DNA from: Symsagittifera roscoffensis
Taxonomy: Eukaryota; Xenacoelomorpha; Acoela; Convolutidae
Length of the DNA stretch: 64,000 nucleotides
Reading direction: 5' to 3'
Assembly: GCF_963678635.1 (NCBI RefSeq)
Contig: NC_087068.1
Location: 20,256,914 to 20,320,913 of the forward strand
A model generated the notes under the pieces. The model ran no database searches and was not told where the DNA came from. It saw only the letters and a program-made list of their open reading frames with translations. This document shows positions 55,401 to 64,000 of this stretch, in pieces. Both the position numbers and the translations under genes were made by a program. Each line of letters opens with the position of its first letter. Within the stretch, counting starts at the first letter, position 1.

Positions 55401-58400
55401 GGCAGAAAACCGAATACACTTTGGTCTTAAACTGTAGATAATCTTAAATTGAAAACTGATTCAGACAAGGAGCACTTGGTCAGAGATGTCCTTACCGCAG
55501 AGGAACGCCGCGATCCTTACGATAGCACAAGGAGGAGAATTCGTGCACAAGGAGGGGAATAGCAGAGACGTGAGCCCCCAGTTCAAAATGAAATCGTCAT
55601 CTATAGCCAGTAACACAGTACATGGCCTTGGAATCTCTTGCCAAATCTGCCAGGGAATGGATGGTCCACAAAAAGTCAATGTTTAAAGATGAGTCAGCCT
55701 TAGCCCAGAAAAAACTGTCAAATAGGAATGCAATATTAGCTGCATATTTGAGGAATAACTTGACTTCTGGGATCCTTCGCTTCCGGTCGCCTCCGAGCAA
55801 TAGACCCTCTGTGAAAATCAAAAGTTAATTGGAAGATATTCTTTTACCGGAACCCAATCGGGTCGCAGTTTTCAGGATAATTTAAAATCGTAAATCCGGA
55901 AAGCCTGTATACAAAAGATTTTTGGACATAATATCTAAGATCACTAACAACACATTTATCACATCGAAAGTGAAAGTTATTCGGAAGAACCATATCTATT
56001 AGATTGAGGTCGGTTAATTTTTCTAGAGTTTTCGGCAAACAGTCTTCCAAGTCAGCAGCGGGCTAAAAGACCTCTATCAAAAGGACCTATCAACCGCCGA
56101 CTTCTTCGTCCTCAGATGATGACCTACTCCTGTCGCCAAACTCGCCCTCGAAACGGAATTTGTTAGCAAACTATAAATCTTTGCTTTTAAAAATTTTCCA
56201 GACCGACCCACTTTCTTCAACCGACCAGCTCAAAGCTACGCAGGATTGAACCCAAACCTGCACCACAGACTTCGGACGCTCCAAGTCTCTCCCCGGACAA
56301 AGCAGCCCAATTGGTAGATTTGACGGTTTCTTCAAGCTCACGAGGGGTGATTCCACCCCCGGTTGTAACATCCTCGCCGGTCTAGAAGAACGTGGTAATG
56401 TCTCCTAAAAAAGAAAAGGCGCCCGAACCAGCTGAGCCTACCAAGATATCAGACGATCTCATCCCGATTTCTTCCGAACACGAAACCCAACCAAGCTCAC
56501 ACTCGAAACTCTCTGATTGCCCGATTTCGATGAAGAAAGCTGGAGAATGCCACGTCCAAAACCCATCGACCTCCGCCTCAGATCACGCCAGCTCGCCAGA
56601 CAAGCCGCCAGTCCAGCCTTAAGACGACAACGCCAGTCCAGCCTAAAAACGACCAAGACGACAGTGACGTCGAGGTCATCTGGACGAAACGAGCGCCCGA
56701 CCCAGTTCTTCGGCGGCCCAGTCAGGCATGCGATCAAAACCGTTGAGGAAACGACCCCTAAGAGATCTTCCCTGGAAGATTCGGTCCCTATTTCGGGAAG
56801 GCGAATGAGATACCTCACCAGTATCCAGGAGGAAAAATACACCAAAACTCTGACTGTAAAACTCAATTTGTTGCTGTGAAAATCTTGTTGCCAAACATCT
56901 CCGAAAATTACTTTTTTGTGGGGGATAAGTGTGGTAGGGCACAGCGTACCGTGTTTAGCTGTAGCTGTATTATGTCTAGCTTTGTTGATTTAATTGTATG
57001 TGTCAAGGTTGACATTTGTGTTCACTCTACCTGATGTAACGGAATATTGTGTGCTCGGGGAGGGTTTTTTCTTTAGACAAATTTGACTTTTTAACTAGAC
57101 ACTTTTGACGGAACTCTTTTATATCATTCAAAAGGTATTGTTGTCCTGAGCTTAAAATTGAAAAGATAATTCACCAGTTATGGGGGTTTAAAGATTGCCA
57201 TTTTGGCCAATTTGTGAAAATTAACGCGAGATATATTTCGCGCTATTAACGCGTAAGCAAGATTTAATCGGTTCTTTGAAATCGTTCCAAATTGGTTCAA
57301 GGAAGATTATATAACATAGTTGATTTGTTAATAGGAGCAAAAACCATCACTTTGTTCTGAATATGGTGGCATGTGAGATGTTTTCACAAAAAATCTCGAA
57401 CTTTTTAGAAAAAAAGATAATTTTATTTTATTACTATTAAATTTTCCATGTTATTACTGCTCCATTGACCTTAAAAGGCAGTCGGAACATTCAGGGCTTC
57501 GCCCTGATACGAACAGTCTTGTTTTATTTGCTCTGAATTCAGCAAAAGTCAGTTGAAGCGTTCTGACGTTACTAATAAGATACGTCTTCAATTATGGTTT
57601 TACTAACTCTTTAGTTCGGTTATTGAAATAGAAAGCTTTGAAAATCGGAACAAAAAGTATCCACTCTTTCTGCCCCCCCCCCCCCCCCCCCGTTTTATAA
57701 GGACTCTCCTAAACGTTTCTTAGAGGAATTCATTTTCTGGGTAAGCTTGTCCATTGACGCGTGTAATGGGAAATAATCTAATTTATTTCAGCGCGCAACA
57801 TTAACCTATAATTGCAGAAGCTGGTGCCATCTAAGACATGTTCTCATTTTACTTCTAATTTTACTTGATCATCTTAGAAAAACTATGTTCAAGTGAAAGG
57901 AAAAAACGCTGCCAAATTTGTTGGAACTTTTATTTAATTTGGCAGCGTTTTAACAAATTCTAAGTTGAAAACAATAAAAACAATATCCAAGGTAATGAAA
58001 AATTCTAAATCAATTTTGGGGGGAAAACTGTTTGGGATAACTGTTAGTTTTTTATTTTAAGTTCTCTCCATATTTGATTAATTTTGAAGCCGTTGAGCAT
58101 CGATTGGAAGCACCAGCGGAATAAGGGAGTGGGGTGAAGGGCAGACGAACCACCCCCCCCCCCCCCCTCCTCCTCAGGGATTCGACCCCCAGCCGATCCA
58201 AAGGGTCCCCCCTTTGTACTATTTTGAGATATCCATTTTTGGCTGACTGACCTTGAAATTTTTCTAAAGGCGCCAATATATTCTAACTTTGAGGGGGAGC
58301 GCGCGCCAAAAAATTTCGATTTTTTTGGTCAAAAATTTCCAAAAAGTGCCTAAAAACGCCTTTTAGAAATTTGCCTCCGGCGCAGAAAATTTGGGTCTTT

Positions 58401-61400
58401 ATAGTGGTTTCGGAGAGCTCGCAAAATCAATTTGGTCGACCTAAAAAAAAGGTTGACAAAATTTACGCCCCCCCCCCCCTCGAGAAATTCCCAGATCCGC
58501 GCCTATAGTCGGAACATTCTGTGCTATTTGCACAACAACCGGCAACCTTTTTAAATTTTGAATCTTGTTTGTTAAAGCTCCAAACTTTCCGTACCTTCAA
58601 TATGAAAATGACTAAGCTAGAAATAGCTTTGAGGTCTTTGCTTTTGAACTGAGTCTCCGACGCATGTGACTTATCAATATCCGGATCGTATCGGGGCAGG
58701 CGATGTCTGGGACATGGCACCATACGGAACAGCTGAGGCACCGAGTAGACGAAGTTTACTATTTGAGGAATGAACATCAGCAACAGGGTCTTGCTGAAAT
58801 GCCCCAATATTCCAACTACTGCGAAGAGCATGCCTGAAACATTAATGACGTTTACAGTACCATGCTTCATAGGCACAGTTTTGGAAATATGTAGTTTCCA
58901 TGTACAACTAATATTCAAAAATCAAGTACTTCTGTAATCTTATGCAATATTGTAAACATAGCCAATCGAAGATTGAAAAAGAATAATGAACGCAGCAATG
59001 TACATATAAAAACACTGACTTTCTTGAAAAAATCTCAACTTTCGAATTTCAAAAAAAACCAGATGCCCTTTAAACTCTTTGAATTTCTAGAACAATTTAT
59101 GATCAGCGATTTTGTGATAACATGAACCCAACTAGAGAAAACTGAGCGATTTTTTTTTTCGAGCGATTTCCACGTTCGTATTTGGAGAGTGCTATTTAAG
59201 TCACTTTCAGTAGACGAATTTCACTTGAACTCATAATCCATATATACCAAATAAATGCATCAATATGTATGAATGCACATCTGCAGTTATTAGAGACCTT
59301 TAAGACTTTTCTGCAGTTATTAGAGACTTTTAAGACATTTCCTGCAAGACCTAGAAAAAAAAGCAACCTATATAAAGAGTCTTGACTACGTTCATTGCTC
59401 TTAACCATATGCAAGACAACTTAAAAAAATAGTCACCAGTGATCATAAGCCAAAAAGTCTAAAATATCGCTTTGCACTAGGTTAAAATAAGGATCATAGC
59501 CAAAATATAACTTGACTTTAAGTTTAAAAGTGGATTTTTTTGTAGGTTTACCTGTGCTATTTTCTCGGAAGGTTTTTCAAATTTAGGTAATTAATCAAAA
59601 AATCATATCGTAAAATGTTATTTTCGCTTTTATTTTGAATTTTATTGAATTCATTACCTTTTATCTAATACATTTGTTGATTAATAACCTAAATTTGAAA
59701 AACCTTCTTTTGAGAAAATTGCACCGGGAAACCTAAATAAAAATCCACTTTTCAACTTCAAGTCAGGTTATATTTTCTCAGGTTAAGTCCACGGAACAGC
59801 CCAGTTGCAGTTATGTTTTTTGTAACGTAACGTTTTCACACAGAGGCGAAGACTTGAGAGAACACAAAAAGCAGCTCTATAGATAACAATTATAAAAATT
59901 AGAAATAAACCTCAAATTAATTACAGTTCGGCTACCTCTGAGATTCAAACTTGCGACCTAGAGATTAAGAGTCTCACACACTAACCAACCAGCCTTGGGA
60001 AGCTTAAAAGGCACAAAACACAAGCCACATACAAAGCAGAGAACAGATGCTATGCAATTTCCAATGCTACAATGAAATTTCCAAATAAGTGAACACTTTT
60101 AATGAACACTTGTAGTTGTCAATTACTTTAGAAAAAAAGAAGGTTCGTAATAATACACAAGCTGACAGTAAGTATAAGTAAGCATTCTTATCAAAACCAT
60201 CAATTAGCTGACTGTTATTATCAAATGTTCTAGCAAAGTGTCTAATCGACTTTCGGTTACAAACACTTTTGACCTTGTTCACTAGTTATCCATCCAAAGT
60301 TTTAGCTCTAATAATCCATTTTTTCGGCTGTTGTCGACTTTGCTACCTTTCCGCAATTTTTTTTTTCATTGCTAAATTAAAACTTACTTGCCTTGCTTAC
60401 CATGTTTTTCTCAAAATGAACTTTTTCAACGGCAATTTGAGCAACAACAATTTCAAAACGAATACGATTTCTCACATGATATTTTATCCATTTGGGAAAG
60501 TTTTCACTTAAGAGTCATGTGATAATTCTGAATACTCATAAAACAATATGGCCTTAAAAATGTTTGAATTTCAAGAACAATTTATAATTCACTCTGTTCT
60601 TGATATGATTAACCCTATTTGAGAAAACTGGATCAATAGGTATTTTTTATTCCGCTGAGAAATCTGAGAATGCAACCAGACTTCAAAAGAAGAAGCCAAT
60701 CACGTTTTTCGTGTCTTTAGCACTTTTGCTGTTCGATAACGAAATTGGCCTTCCATTCAATAAAGGAAATGAACTGAACTTGAAAAAGAATCTATCGCGA
60801 AAAATCAAATTTGAACGCGAAAATCAAAAAAATCATCAGGACATCTAGAAGAGTCTTAACAACATTCATTGGAACTTGAAAACATTCGAATATAATGGAA
60901 AAATGAAGACGAGTTGCTTCATAAAAGCATAGATTTGAGCGTAATTGGCAACGAACTTTTCTGAAGAAATCAATCAAAAAAAAATTAGGCAACGCAAACA
61001 AAAACAAGAAAACGACAAATAGTAGCTCGCACTAAAGCAAAAAAAAGTGGAGTAAGGAAGAAAAGCAAAAAGAAAAATTAAAAACCAAACTTTTGCTATG
61101 TGCCGGAATCAAACAACCGATCTAAAGATAATGAGCATCACCTCGTTACTTTTCCATCCTGAAAGAAAACAGTTTTTTTTGTTCTTATAAATACTTTAAA
61201 ATCATTATATCATTTCATTTCAATGCCAACAAAACACTTGATGAAAACAATTGACCTTAATAAGTGAAAATTACCTTCACCAAGAGTTTATTTCGAAAAA
61301 ATAGAGCTTGCAAGAATTGTCGCTTTTTCAACTCATTTATATAAAATTTTACGTGATTATAGGCTTTTTGTTTTTGAGCCGTTTGAGACCTACCTTTGAA

Positions 61401-61769
61401 ACTTTTTGTTCACAAAATATGATAAGTTATCATAGTAAGTGTTCATCGTTTATTCACATATTAGCAACTTTCCGTGGCATGAAAACCCAATCAACCTCTA
61501 TTGATTTCAACACCTGTTTGCTAAAAATTAATCTACCGCCGTTCGACAGGAATAAAAATAAGCAACTCACCGGCAAAGTAACAGTACGTGTCGCCCACAA
61601 AAACCTCGGCTGGGTACCAGTTATACCGAAGTAGAGCCAGTGAACATCCGAGAAAAGGAATGAGAAGATAGAGTGAGAGCAGATGGGCTTCCATTTGACA
61701 ACATTGGAAATAGAGTTCCAGGCAGTTGAAGATGATGAGTGACGTTGCAATGACTACTGACTGGCCTAC
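49261..61769 (-). CDS. DPAGT1: DPAGT1/ALG7 GlcNAc-1-phosphotransferase, 3' three exons (partial)
   Basis: The exons are 61571-61769, 58595-58833 and 49261-49470, which join in phase to give the last 215 residues. This ER multi-pass enzyme transfers GlcNAc-1-phosphate from UDP-GlcNAc to dolichyl phosphate, the first step of N-glycan precursor assembly. Signatures are [52 protein letters not shown], and [20 protein letters not shown]. The C-terminal exon reads [26 protein letters not shown], stop. The protein is usually about 400 residues, so the N-terminal half (with the AxxADD-type motif) lies past base 64000. The last intron is 9.1 kb and hosts a whole antisense gypsy element, MITEs and SINE pieces. 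Confidence 0.92.
49510..49545 (-). repeat. SINE hairpin-tail fragment beside the DPAGT1 acceptor
   Basis: CACAGAGGCGAAGCTG then TACTTCGC, the family tail, ends 40 bp from the splice acceptor of the last DPAGT1 exon. Confidence 0.55.
49695..50162 (-). repeat. MITE-A copy A3
   Basis: It ends with ACTTTCGTCACGAAAGT and GGAACAAT (50135-50162) and contains CGCGTTACTAGCGCGAAATT and CCCCATAACTTTACG. The hairpin module at its other end is reduced to GAGCAGTCTACGG. Confidence 0.7.
50225..50314. repeat. Repeat F copy 2, interrupted by gypsy element 2
   Basis: GTCGCAACAATAGTTGCGAC and TTAGGTTGGACAAAG match copy 1. The match stops at TTCATACTTTA, where the gypsy-2 LTR begins. Confidence 0.6.
50315..50585 (+). 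mobile_element. Gypsy-2 5' LTR
   Basis: It starts TGTGGTACGGCACAGC and ends ATATCACA. It matches 56930-57036 at ACCGTGTTTAGCTGTAGCTG and GTGTTCACTCT. Confidence 0.75.
50586..50604 (+). promoter_or_regulatory. Candidate primer-binding site of gypsy-2
   Basis: TGGCGCAGCCAGCAGTTAC directly follows the 5' LTR. The TGG start fits the CCA end of a tRNA; TGGCGCAG starts are usual for a tRNA ending CTGCGCCA. Confidence 0.6.
50610..51790 (+). pseudogene. Gypsy-2 gag remnant with zinc knuckle
   Basis: Broken gag frames include [10 protein letters not shown]-like and [13 protein letters not shown] pieces, and a nucleocapsid region ([18 protein letters not shown], then CKSCGKK) at 51425-51560. A one-base insertion in an A-run splits the CCHC knuckle and its last Cys is replaced. 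Confidence 0.65.
52150..53215 (+). pseudogene. Gypsy-2 reverse transcriptase remnant
   Basis: [19 protein letters not shown] (fingers) is followed by [15 protein letters not shown], then [11 protein letters not shown] at 52793-52823 (catalytic LDD), and a connection region [20 protein letters not shown]. Several frames are used. Confidence 0.8.
53215..53640 (+). pseudogene. Gypsy-2 RNase H remnant
   Basis: [20 protein letters not shown] (from 53230), [14 protein letters not shown] and DHKAIISAL-like pieces across frames. Confidence 0.7.
53860..54190 (+). repeat. Internal tandem repeat in gypsy-2 linker, ~61-72-bp units
   Basis: AACCA(A/G)TCAGATTT-like starts occur at about 53868, 53940, 54062 and 54133. 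CAAGAGGGCGT-like blocks occur at 53909, 53972, 54101 and (weaker) 54170. In translation the unit reads NQSD...QEGV. It lies between the RNase H and integrase regions. Confidence 0.65.
54940..55430 (+). pseudogene. Gypsy-2 integrase remnant
   Basis: [18 protein letters not shown] gives the first core Asp region, PETIRTDQ the second, and [15 protein letters not shown] the Glu. [20 protein letters not shown] is the usual integrase C-side motif. An in-frame stop follows RTDQ. Confidence 0.8.
55431..56890 (+). other. Gypsy-2 3' coding remnant and tail
   Basis: Broken frames continue. A Ser/Arg/Pro-rich C-terminal tail ([20 protein letters not shown]) ends at 56879. No envelope gene is evident. 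Confidence 0.45.
56918..57036 (+). mobile_element. Gypsy-2 polypurine tract and truncated 3' LTR
   Basis: GTGGGGGATAAG precedes TGTGGTAGGGCAC (LTR from 56930). Matching to the 5' LTR runs to CTACCTGATG at 57036, then switches to MITE-A sequence, so the LTR lost its 3' part. Confidence 0.7.
57037..57524 (+). repeat. MITE-A copy A2
   Basis: It starts abruptly at TAACGGAATATTGTG, lacking the left inverted repeat, and ends with AGGCAGTCGGAACATTC and the hairpin AGGGCTTCGCCCT to CAGTCTTGTTTT. It directly abuts the broken gypsy-2 LTR. Confidence 0.75.
57672..57691. repeat. Poly(C) tract
   Basis: A run of about 19 C. Shorter C runs follow near 58151 and 58469. All lie in the last DPAGT1 intron or just beside its exon. 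Confidence 0.9.
57903..57951. repeat. Perfect 16-bp hairpin
   Basis: AAAACGCTGCCAAATT (57903-57918) and its exact complement (57936-57951) are separated by a 17-nt loop. It could be a foldback remnant or a small structured RNA; nothing else identifies it. Confidence 0.7.
58255..58506. repeat. Dispersed repeat E, copy 2
   Basis: AAGGCGCCAATATATTCTAA, GAGCGCGCGCCAAAAAATTT and a final GATCCGCGCCTATAG match copy 1 in order. Confidence 0.4.
58506..58552 (-). repeat. MITE-B terminal module, isolated
   Basis: AGTCGGAACATTCTGTGC and TATTTGCACAACAACCGGC: the inverted repeat and hairpin without the MITE body, 43 bp from the DPAGT1 donor at 58594. Confidence 0.55.
58595..58833 (-). CDS. DPAGT1: DPAGT1 exon (second from 3' end)
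   Basis: Acceptor ATGTTTCAG|GCATGC and donor TTGAAG|GTACGG in phase 0. It carries GHFSKT and PCPRHRLPR, the conserved cytosolic loop that binds the uridine nucleotide. Confidence 0.92.
58979..59403 (+). repeat. MITE-C copy C3
   Basis: It starts AAGAATAATGAACGCAGC and ends GACTACGTTCATTGCTCTT. One internal block (CTGCAGTTATTAGAGAC) is duplicated in tandem. Confidence 0.75.
59404..59835. other. Intron DNA of DPAGT1; loose inverted repeat only
   Basis: TAGGTTTACCTGTGC...AACCT at about 59540-59590 recurs inverted at about 59690-59735 (TAACCTAAATTTGAAAAACC). No gene was recognised. Confidence 0.35.
59836..60000 (-). repeat. Short tRNA-Lys-like SINE copy S5
   Basis: On the minus strand AAGGCTGGTTGGTTAGTGTG (A-box region), GAGACTCTTAATCTC (anticodon arm as in tRNA-Lys CTT) and CGCAAGTTTGAATCTC (B box) are followed, after a short body, by the tail at 59838 (CACAGAGGCGAAG). 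This is the clearest tRNA-derived head in the window. Confidence 0.65.
60545..60665 (+). repeat. MITE-C internal fragment
   Basis: GAATTTCAAGAACAATTTAT, GAGAAAACTGGATCAATAGG and TTTATTCCGCTG blocks of MITE-C, without either end. Confidence 0.55.
61100..61168 (-). other. tRNA-like sequence (SINE head)
   Basis: On the minus strand AGGATGGAAAAGTAACGAGG, GATGCTCATTATCTTTAGATC and GGTTGTTTGATTCCGGC are laid out like a tRNA with a B box (quoted in parts). No hairpin tail was identified. Confidence 0.4.
61571..61769 (-). CDS. DPAGT1: DPAGT1 exon (third from 3' end)
   Basis: Acceptor ATGGTTTAG|GTAGGC in phase 0 and donor TTTGCCG|GTGAGT in phase 1. It encodes membrane helices and the VFVGDT loop that helps form the cytosolic active site in this family. 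Confidence 0.9.
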
Positions 61770-61779
61770 CTAAACCATG

Positions 61780-62815
61780 AGAAGTTTTCACTTCAACAAA
61801 AAGGCTAGGCGAAGAAGGTCTTGATACTAATTGCGCTACAAAAATATATTTCATTTTCCATATAGAACCCTAATCATAAAGCAAACTCAATTTACCATAT
61901 TGTCACAAGTGCAGTAACAAACCAAGAAAGGAGCAAATTTCATAAAAGAGGCGAGACGCGCACGACTCGCAAAACAAAAATATATACCAGAGTTCAGGCA
62001 AAAAACACTTATACCTTATTACAACGACACTTTCTGATCCCAAATTAAGTAATACATATATAGCATCGTAAGATAGCGGAAACGAAATAGGCTGGGGGAT
62101 ATTATTCCGATAAAAAGTGTCAAAAACTAACAACACCTAAAAAATTTCATTGGTTTATTTGGATAGATTTATAATTTGAAATTTGAGAACTACATCTTCA
62201 GCGTTACAAGAAAAATTTATCGAGCGTTCATTCAGAAAAAATTATCGAGCGACAGCTAAGCATATAATACACGGGTACACATGGGTCAAGCCGAAATCAT
62301 AACTTTTACCAAGAAAAATTTTTAGCCATGCATTTTGATGCTGAATTGAAACTACTATGGGTCTGTCGTCAAATTTGTTGAAATCGCAGGCGATAATGAT
62401 TGGTACAATTGGCTGATTTGAGTAAATTTTCATGGGTTTCTAGTAAAGACTCGGCTGAAAAATCATCGGTCGGTGATAGACACAGCCAGCAAGGATGATC
62501 TTGTTCAGGCATTTTATATTGATAAATTTTCCTAACTGAACTGGAATTGATCTTTCTTATCCGATAAAAACTGAAAGAACATTACCCAATTTTTGTTTAA
62601 ACTAGCAGGTGAAACATGACCTTTAGTCATTGGTTCGAGCAACTTTGCGCGGGTGATTTACCATATATATATTTAATCTGAATTACTACTGTAAATATCA
62701 CTCAAATCTCATTAATTCGCTCCTTATTAATCAACAGCTTGACGCTGCAATAACCTTGATAGATTATGGACCTAGTGCCCACATACGAGTGAGAAGTCAG
62801 GAGTTAATATTTACT
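61780..62815. other. DPAGT1 intron DNA; nothing recognised
   Basis: I looked for the preceding DPAGT1 exon (NAINxxAGxNG-type motif) on the minus strand here and up to 64000 and did not find it. Confidence 0.4.
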
Positions 62816-63113
62816 CTTTATTAAAACGAACGAACTGAGATTTGCTGTGGAGTTGTGACAGGAATAAGAAACAAAACTTGAGATAGACAACTAATCAGAT
62901 AGAGAACTGCGAGAAGATGGAAACAGGGCAACACAACTTGAAGAGATAGACAAGTTTGACGATAGAAGCAGGGCAACACAACTAGAATCGAAGACAGGGC
63001 TTTCACTGGATTCATCAAAAGAATAGAGTTGAAAAAATGGGAGTCAAAAGCAGCACAAAGGTGCGCTGAGTGAGCACAGCGTTGGAAGAAGCACAACGCA
63101 GAGATTTATAGTG
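62816..63113 (-). mobile_element. Candidate solo LTR (promoter to poly(A) unit)
   Basis: On the minus strand CACTATAAATCTCTGCG (TATA, about 63098-63110) is followed 285 bp later by AATAAAGAG (62816-62821). The stretch between has two copies of GCAGGGCAACACAACT (plus strand, near 62930 and 62970) and Cys/Leu-coding chance frames only. LTR ends were not identified. Confidence 0.35.
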
Positions 63114-64000
63114 AAAGAAAAACTGAAACAAACTCATAAATTACAGGCAGTGTTTGTAAAAGTTGCCAACTTATACTCATTTTTTGCCGAATAAATTCGC
63201 TCCTACGCGGTTGGTCAAGTTTGACACAAAAAAAAATTGAAAGAAAGCATTGCCCCAAGAGGAAAAGAAACAGACACCAAAAAAAAAACGAATTTCTATA
63301 TTGCTAATAAATATATATAGTACTAGTATGAACTCTGAGGAGTGCCCTTAGCTTTGGTAATTTGCTGATGTGTTATTCGGTACGCAGACAGTTAGGTTCC
63401 GAACCGGATTTAGGTAATCAAATATACTTGCATAGTTATATATGCGGGCGATATTGTTGAATAAAACGTATGATTTTGATTTAAAAGAAAACCGGGCCAT
63501 TGGGTTTTATATAGGGCAATACTTAGCTTATTGAATCTTGATGAAAGCTCAACCTGTGTAAGAATGAAGTAGGGTATAAGAACTTAGATCAGGAAATAAA
63601 TATCAAAAACCGATAGTTTTTCGGGAAAAGAAGAAGTTTTCTTCTTTGAAAAAGTTCAAGGCACGAACTTTTCACTTGAAATAAGATCTTAGATGAGACA
63701 TTTGATTATCGAAACTTTATGCCAAATTTACGACCGAATGCGAGCTGTGATCAAAAACTAACTGCAAGAAATAAAGGAAAAAAGACTTTTGAGGAAAAAC
63801 AGTTGGTTATCTAGTACAAACTCGTGCAGGCTCTAGTTAAGAAATCAGTTTTGTTCAGATCTTACAAAGGCAACGTTAGCAAAGCTTGGAATGTTTTATG
63901 GAAGAGATTTAGGAGTTTAGAAAACTGTAAAAACTAATCTCCCAAATTCCGACTTTGAGAAAGAATAGCAATGAAACAGTTGACTCGAGCAAAGGACATT
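63114..64000. other. No recognisable feature
   Basis: AT-rich DNA to the window end; presumably still within the DPAGT1 gene or its 5' flank. Confidence 0.35.

Larger units (their letters stand above)
50315..57036 (+). mobile_element. Decayed Ty3/gypsy element 2 with LTRs
   Basis: A 5' LTR, primer-binding site, gag, pol and polypurine tract, and a truncated 3' LTR, in order, with frames broken by many stops and shifts. It is inserted in repeat F inside the last intron of DPAGT1, antisense to that gene. Confidence 0.85.

Noticed and set aside
59936-60000. Functional tRNA-Lys gene
   Set aside because: The anticodon arm and B box are tRNA-Lys-like, but the acceptor stem does not pair and the sequence continues into a repeat tail. 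A SINE head is the better reading.
62821-63096. 91-aa minus-strand ORF rich in Cys/Leu
   Set aside because: It lies within the candidate LTR, and the frame arises from the duplicated GCAGGGCAACACAACT block. No domain was seen.

Overview
The window is nuclear DNA of an invertebrate animal. It is AT-rich, has canonical GT-AG introns up to about 9 kb long, and is crowded with transposable elements. I cannot name the phylum. Three host genes are supported, all on the minus strand. (1) A complete hillarin/KY-type gene (2491-14039) has 8 exons that join in phase into one 764-codon reading frame. It starts with a myristoylation-type N terminus and carries a transglutaminase-like core in which two of the three catalytic positions look substituted. 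(2) A complete 3-exon glutathione S-transferase gene (17719-20255) encodes 226 residues. (3) The 3' half of the N-glycosylation gene DPAGT1/ALG7 is present as three exons (61571-61769, 58595-58833 and 49261-49470). Its 5' exons lie beyond base 64000.

The most striking object is a large retrovirus-like element on the plus strand, about 22.2-35.0 kb. It has an intact Ty3/gypsy-type Pol (RT, RNase H, HHCC-D,D35E integrase, GPY/F-like segment). This is followed by two tiny membrane ORFs, a 378-codon ORF that contains no methionine codon, an 872-residue envelope-like glycoprotein, and a 601-residue ORF of unknown kind. Two of the junctions are ATGA stop/start overlaps. The plus strand is very poor in G throughout. 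No gag, protease or 5' LTR is recognisable upstream of Pol, so the copy looks 5'-truncated although every remaining ORF is open.

From 38.4 to 57.0 kb there are two decayed Ty3/gypsy elements. The second has recognisable LTRs, a primer-binding site and a polypurine tract, and it sits antisense inside the last DPAGT1 intron. The same stretch holds a 5' fragment of a non-LTR retrotransposon (2A-like motif, zinc finger, start of the endonuclease), a 165-bp satellite with alternating monomer types, a related pair of dispersed ~165-172-bp arrays, and a small element with iteron-bearing inverted repeats and a 9-bp target duplication.

Introns and intergenic DNA throughout hold repeat families that I grouped by eye. 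MITE-A and MITE-B share a GTTCCGAC terminal inverted repeat and an adjoining hairpin module although their interiors differ. MITE-C has AGTAATGAACG inverted ends. A tRNA-derived SINE-like family ends in a GGCGAAGC...GCTTCGCC hairpin. All repeat boundaries are visual estimates. Exon boundaries of the host genes were fixed by splice consensus plus reading phase.
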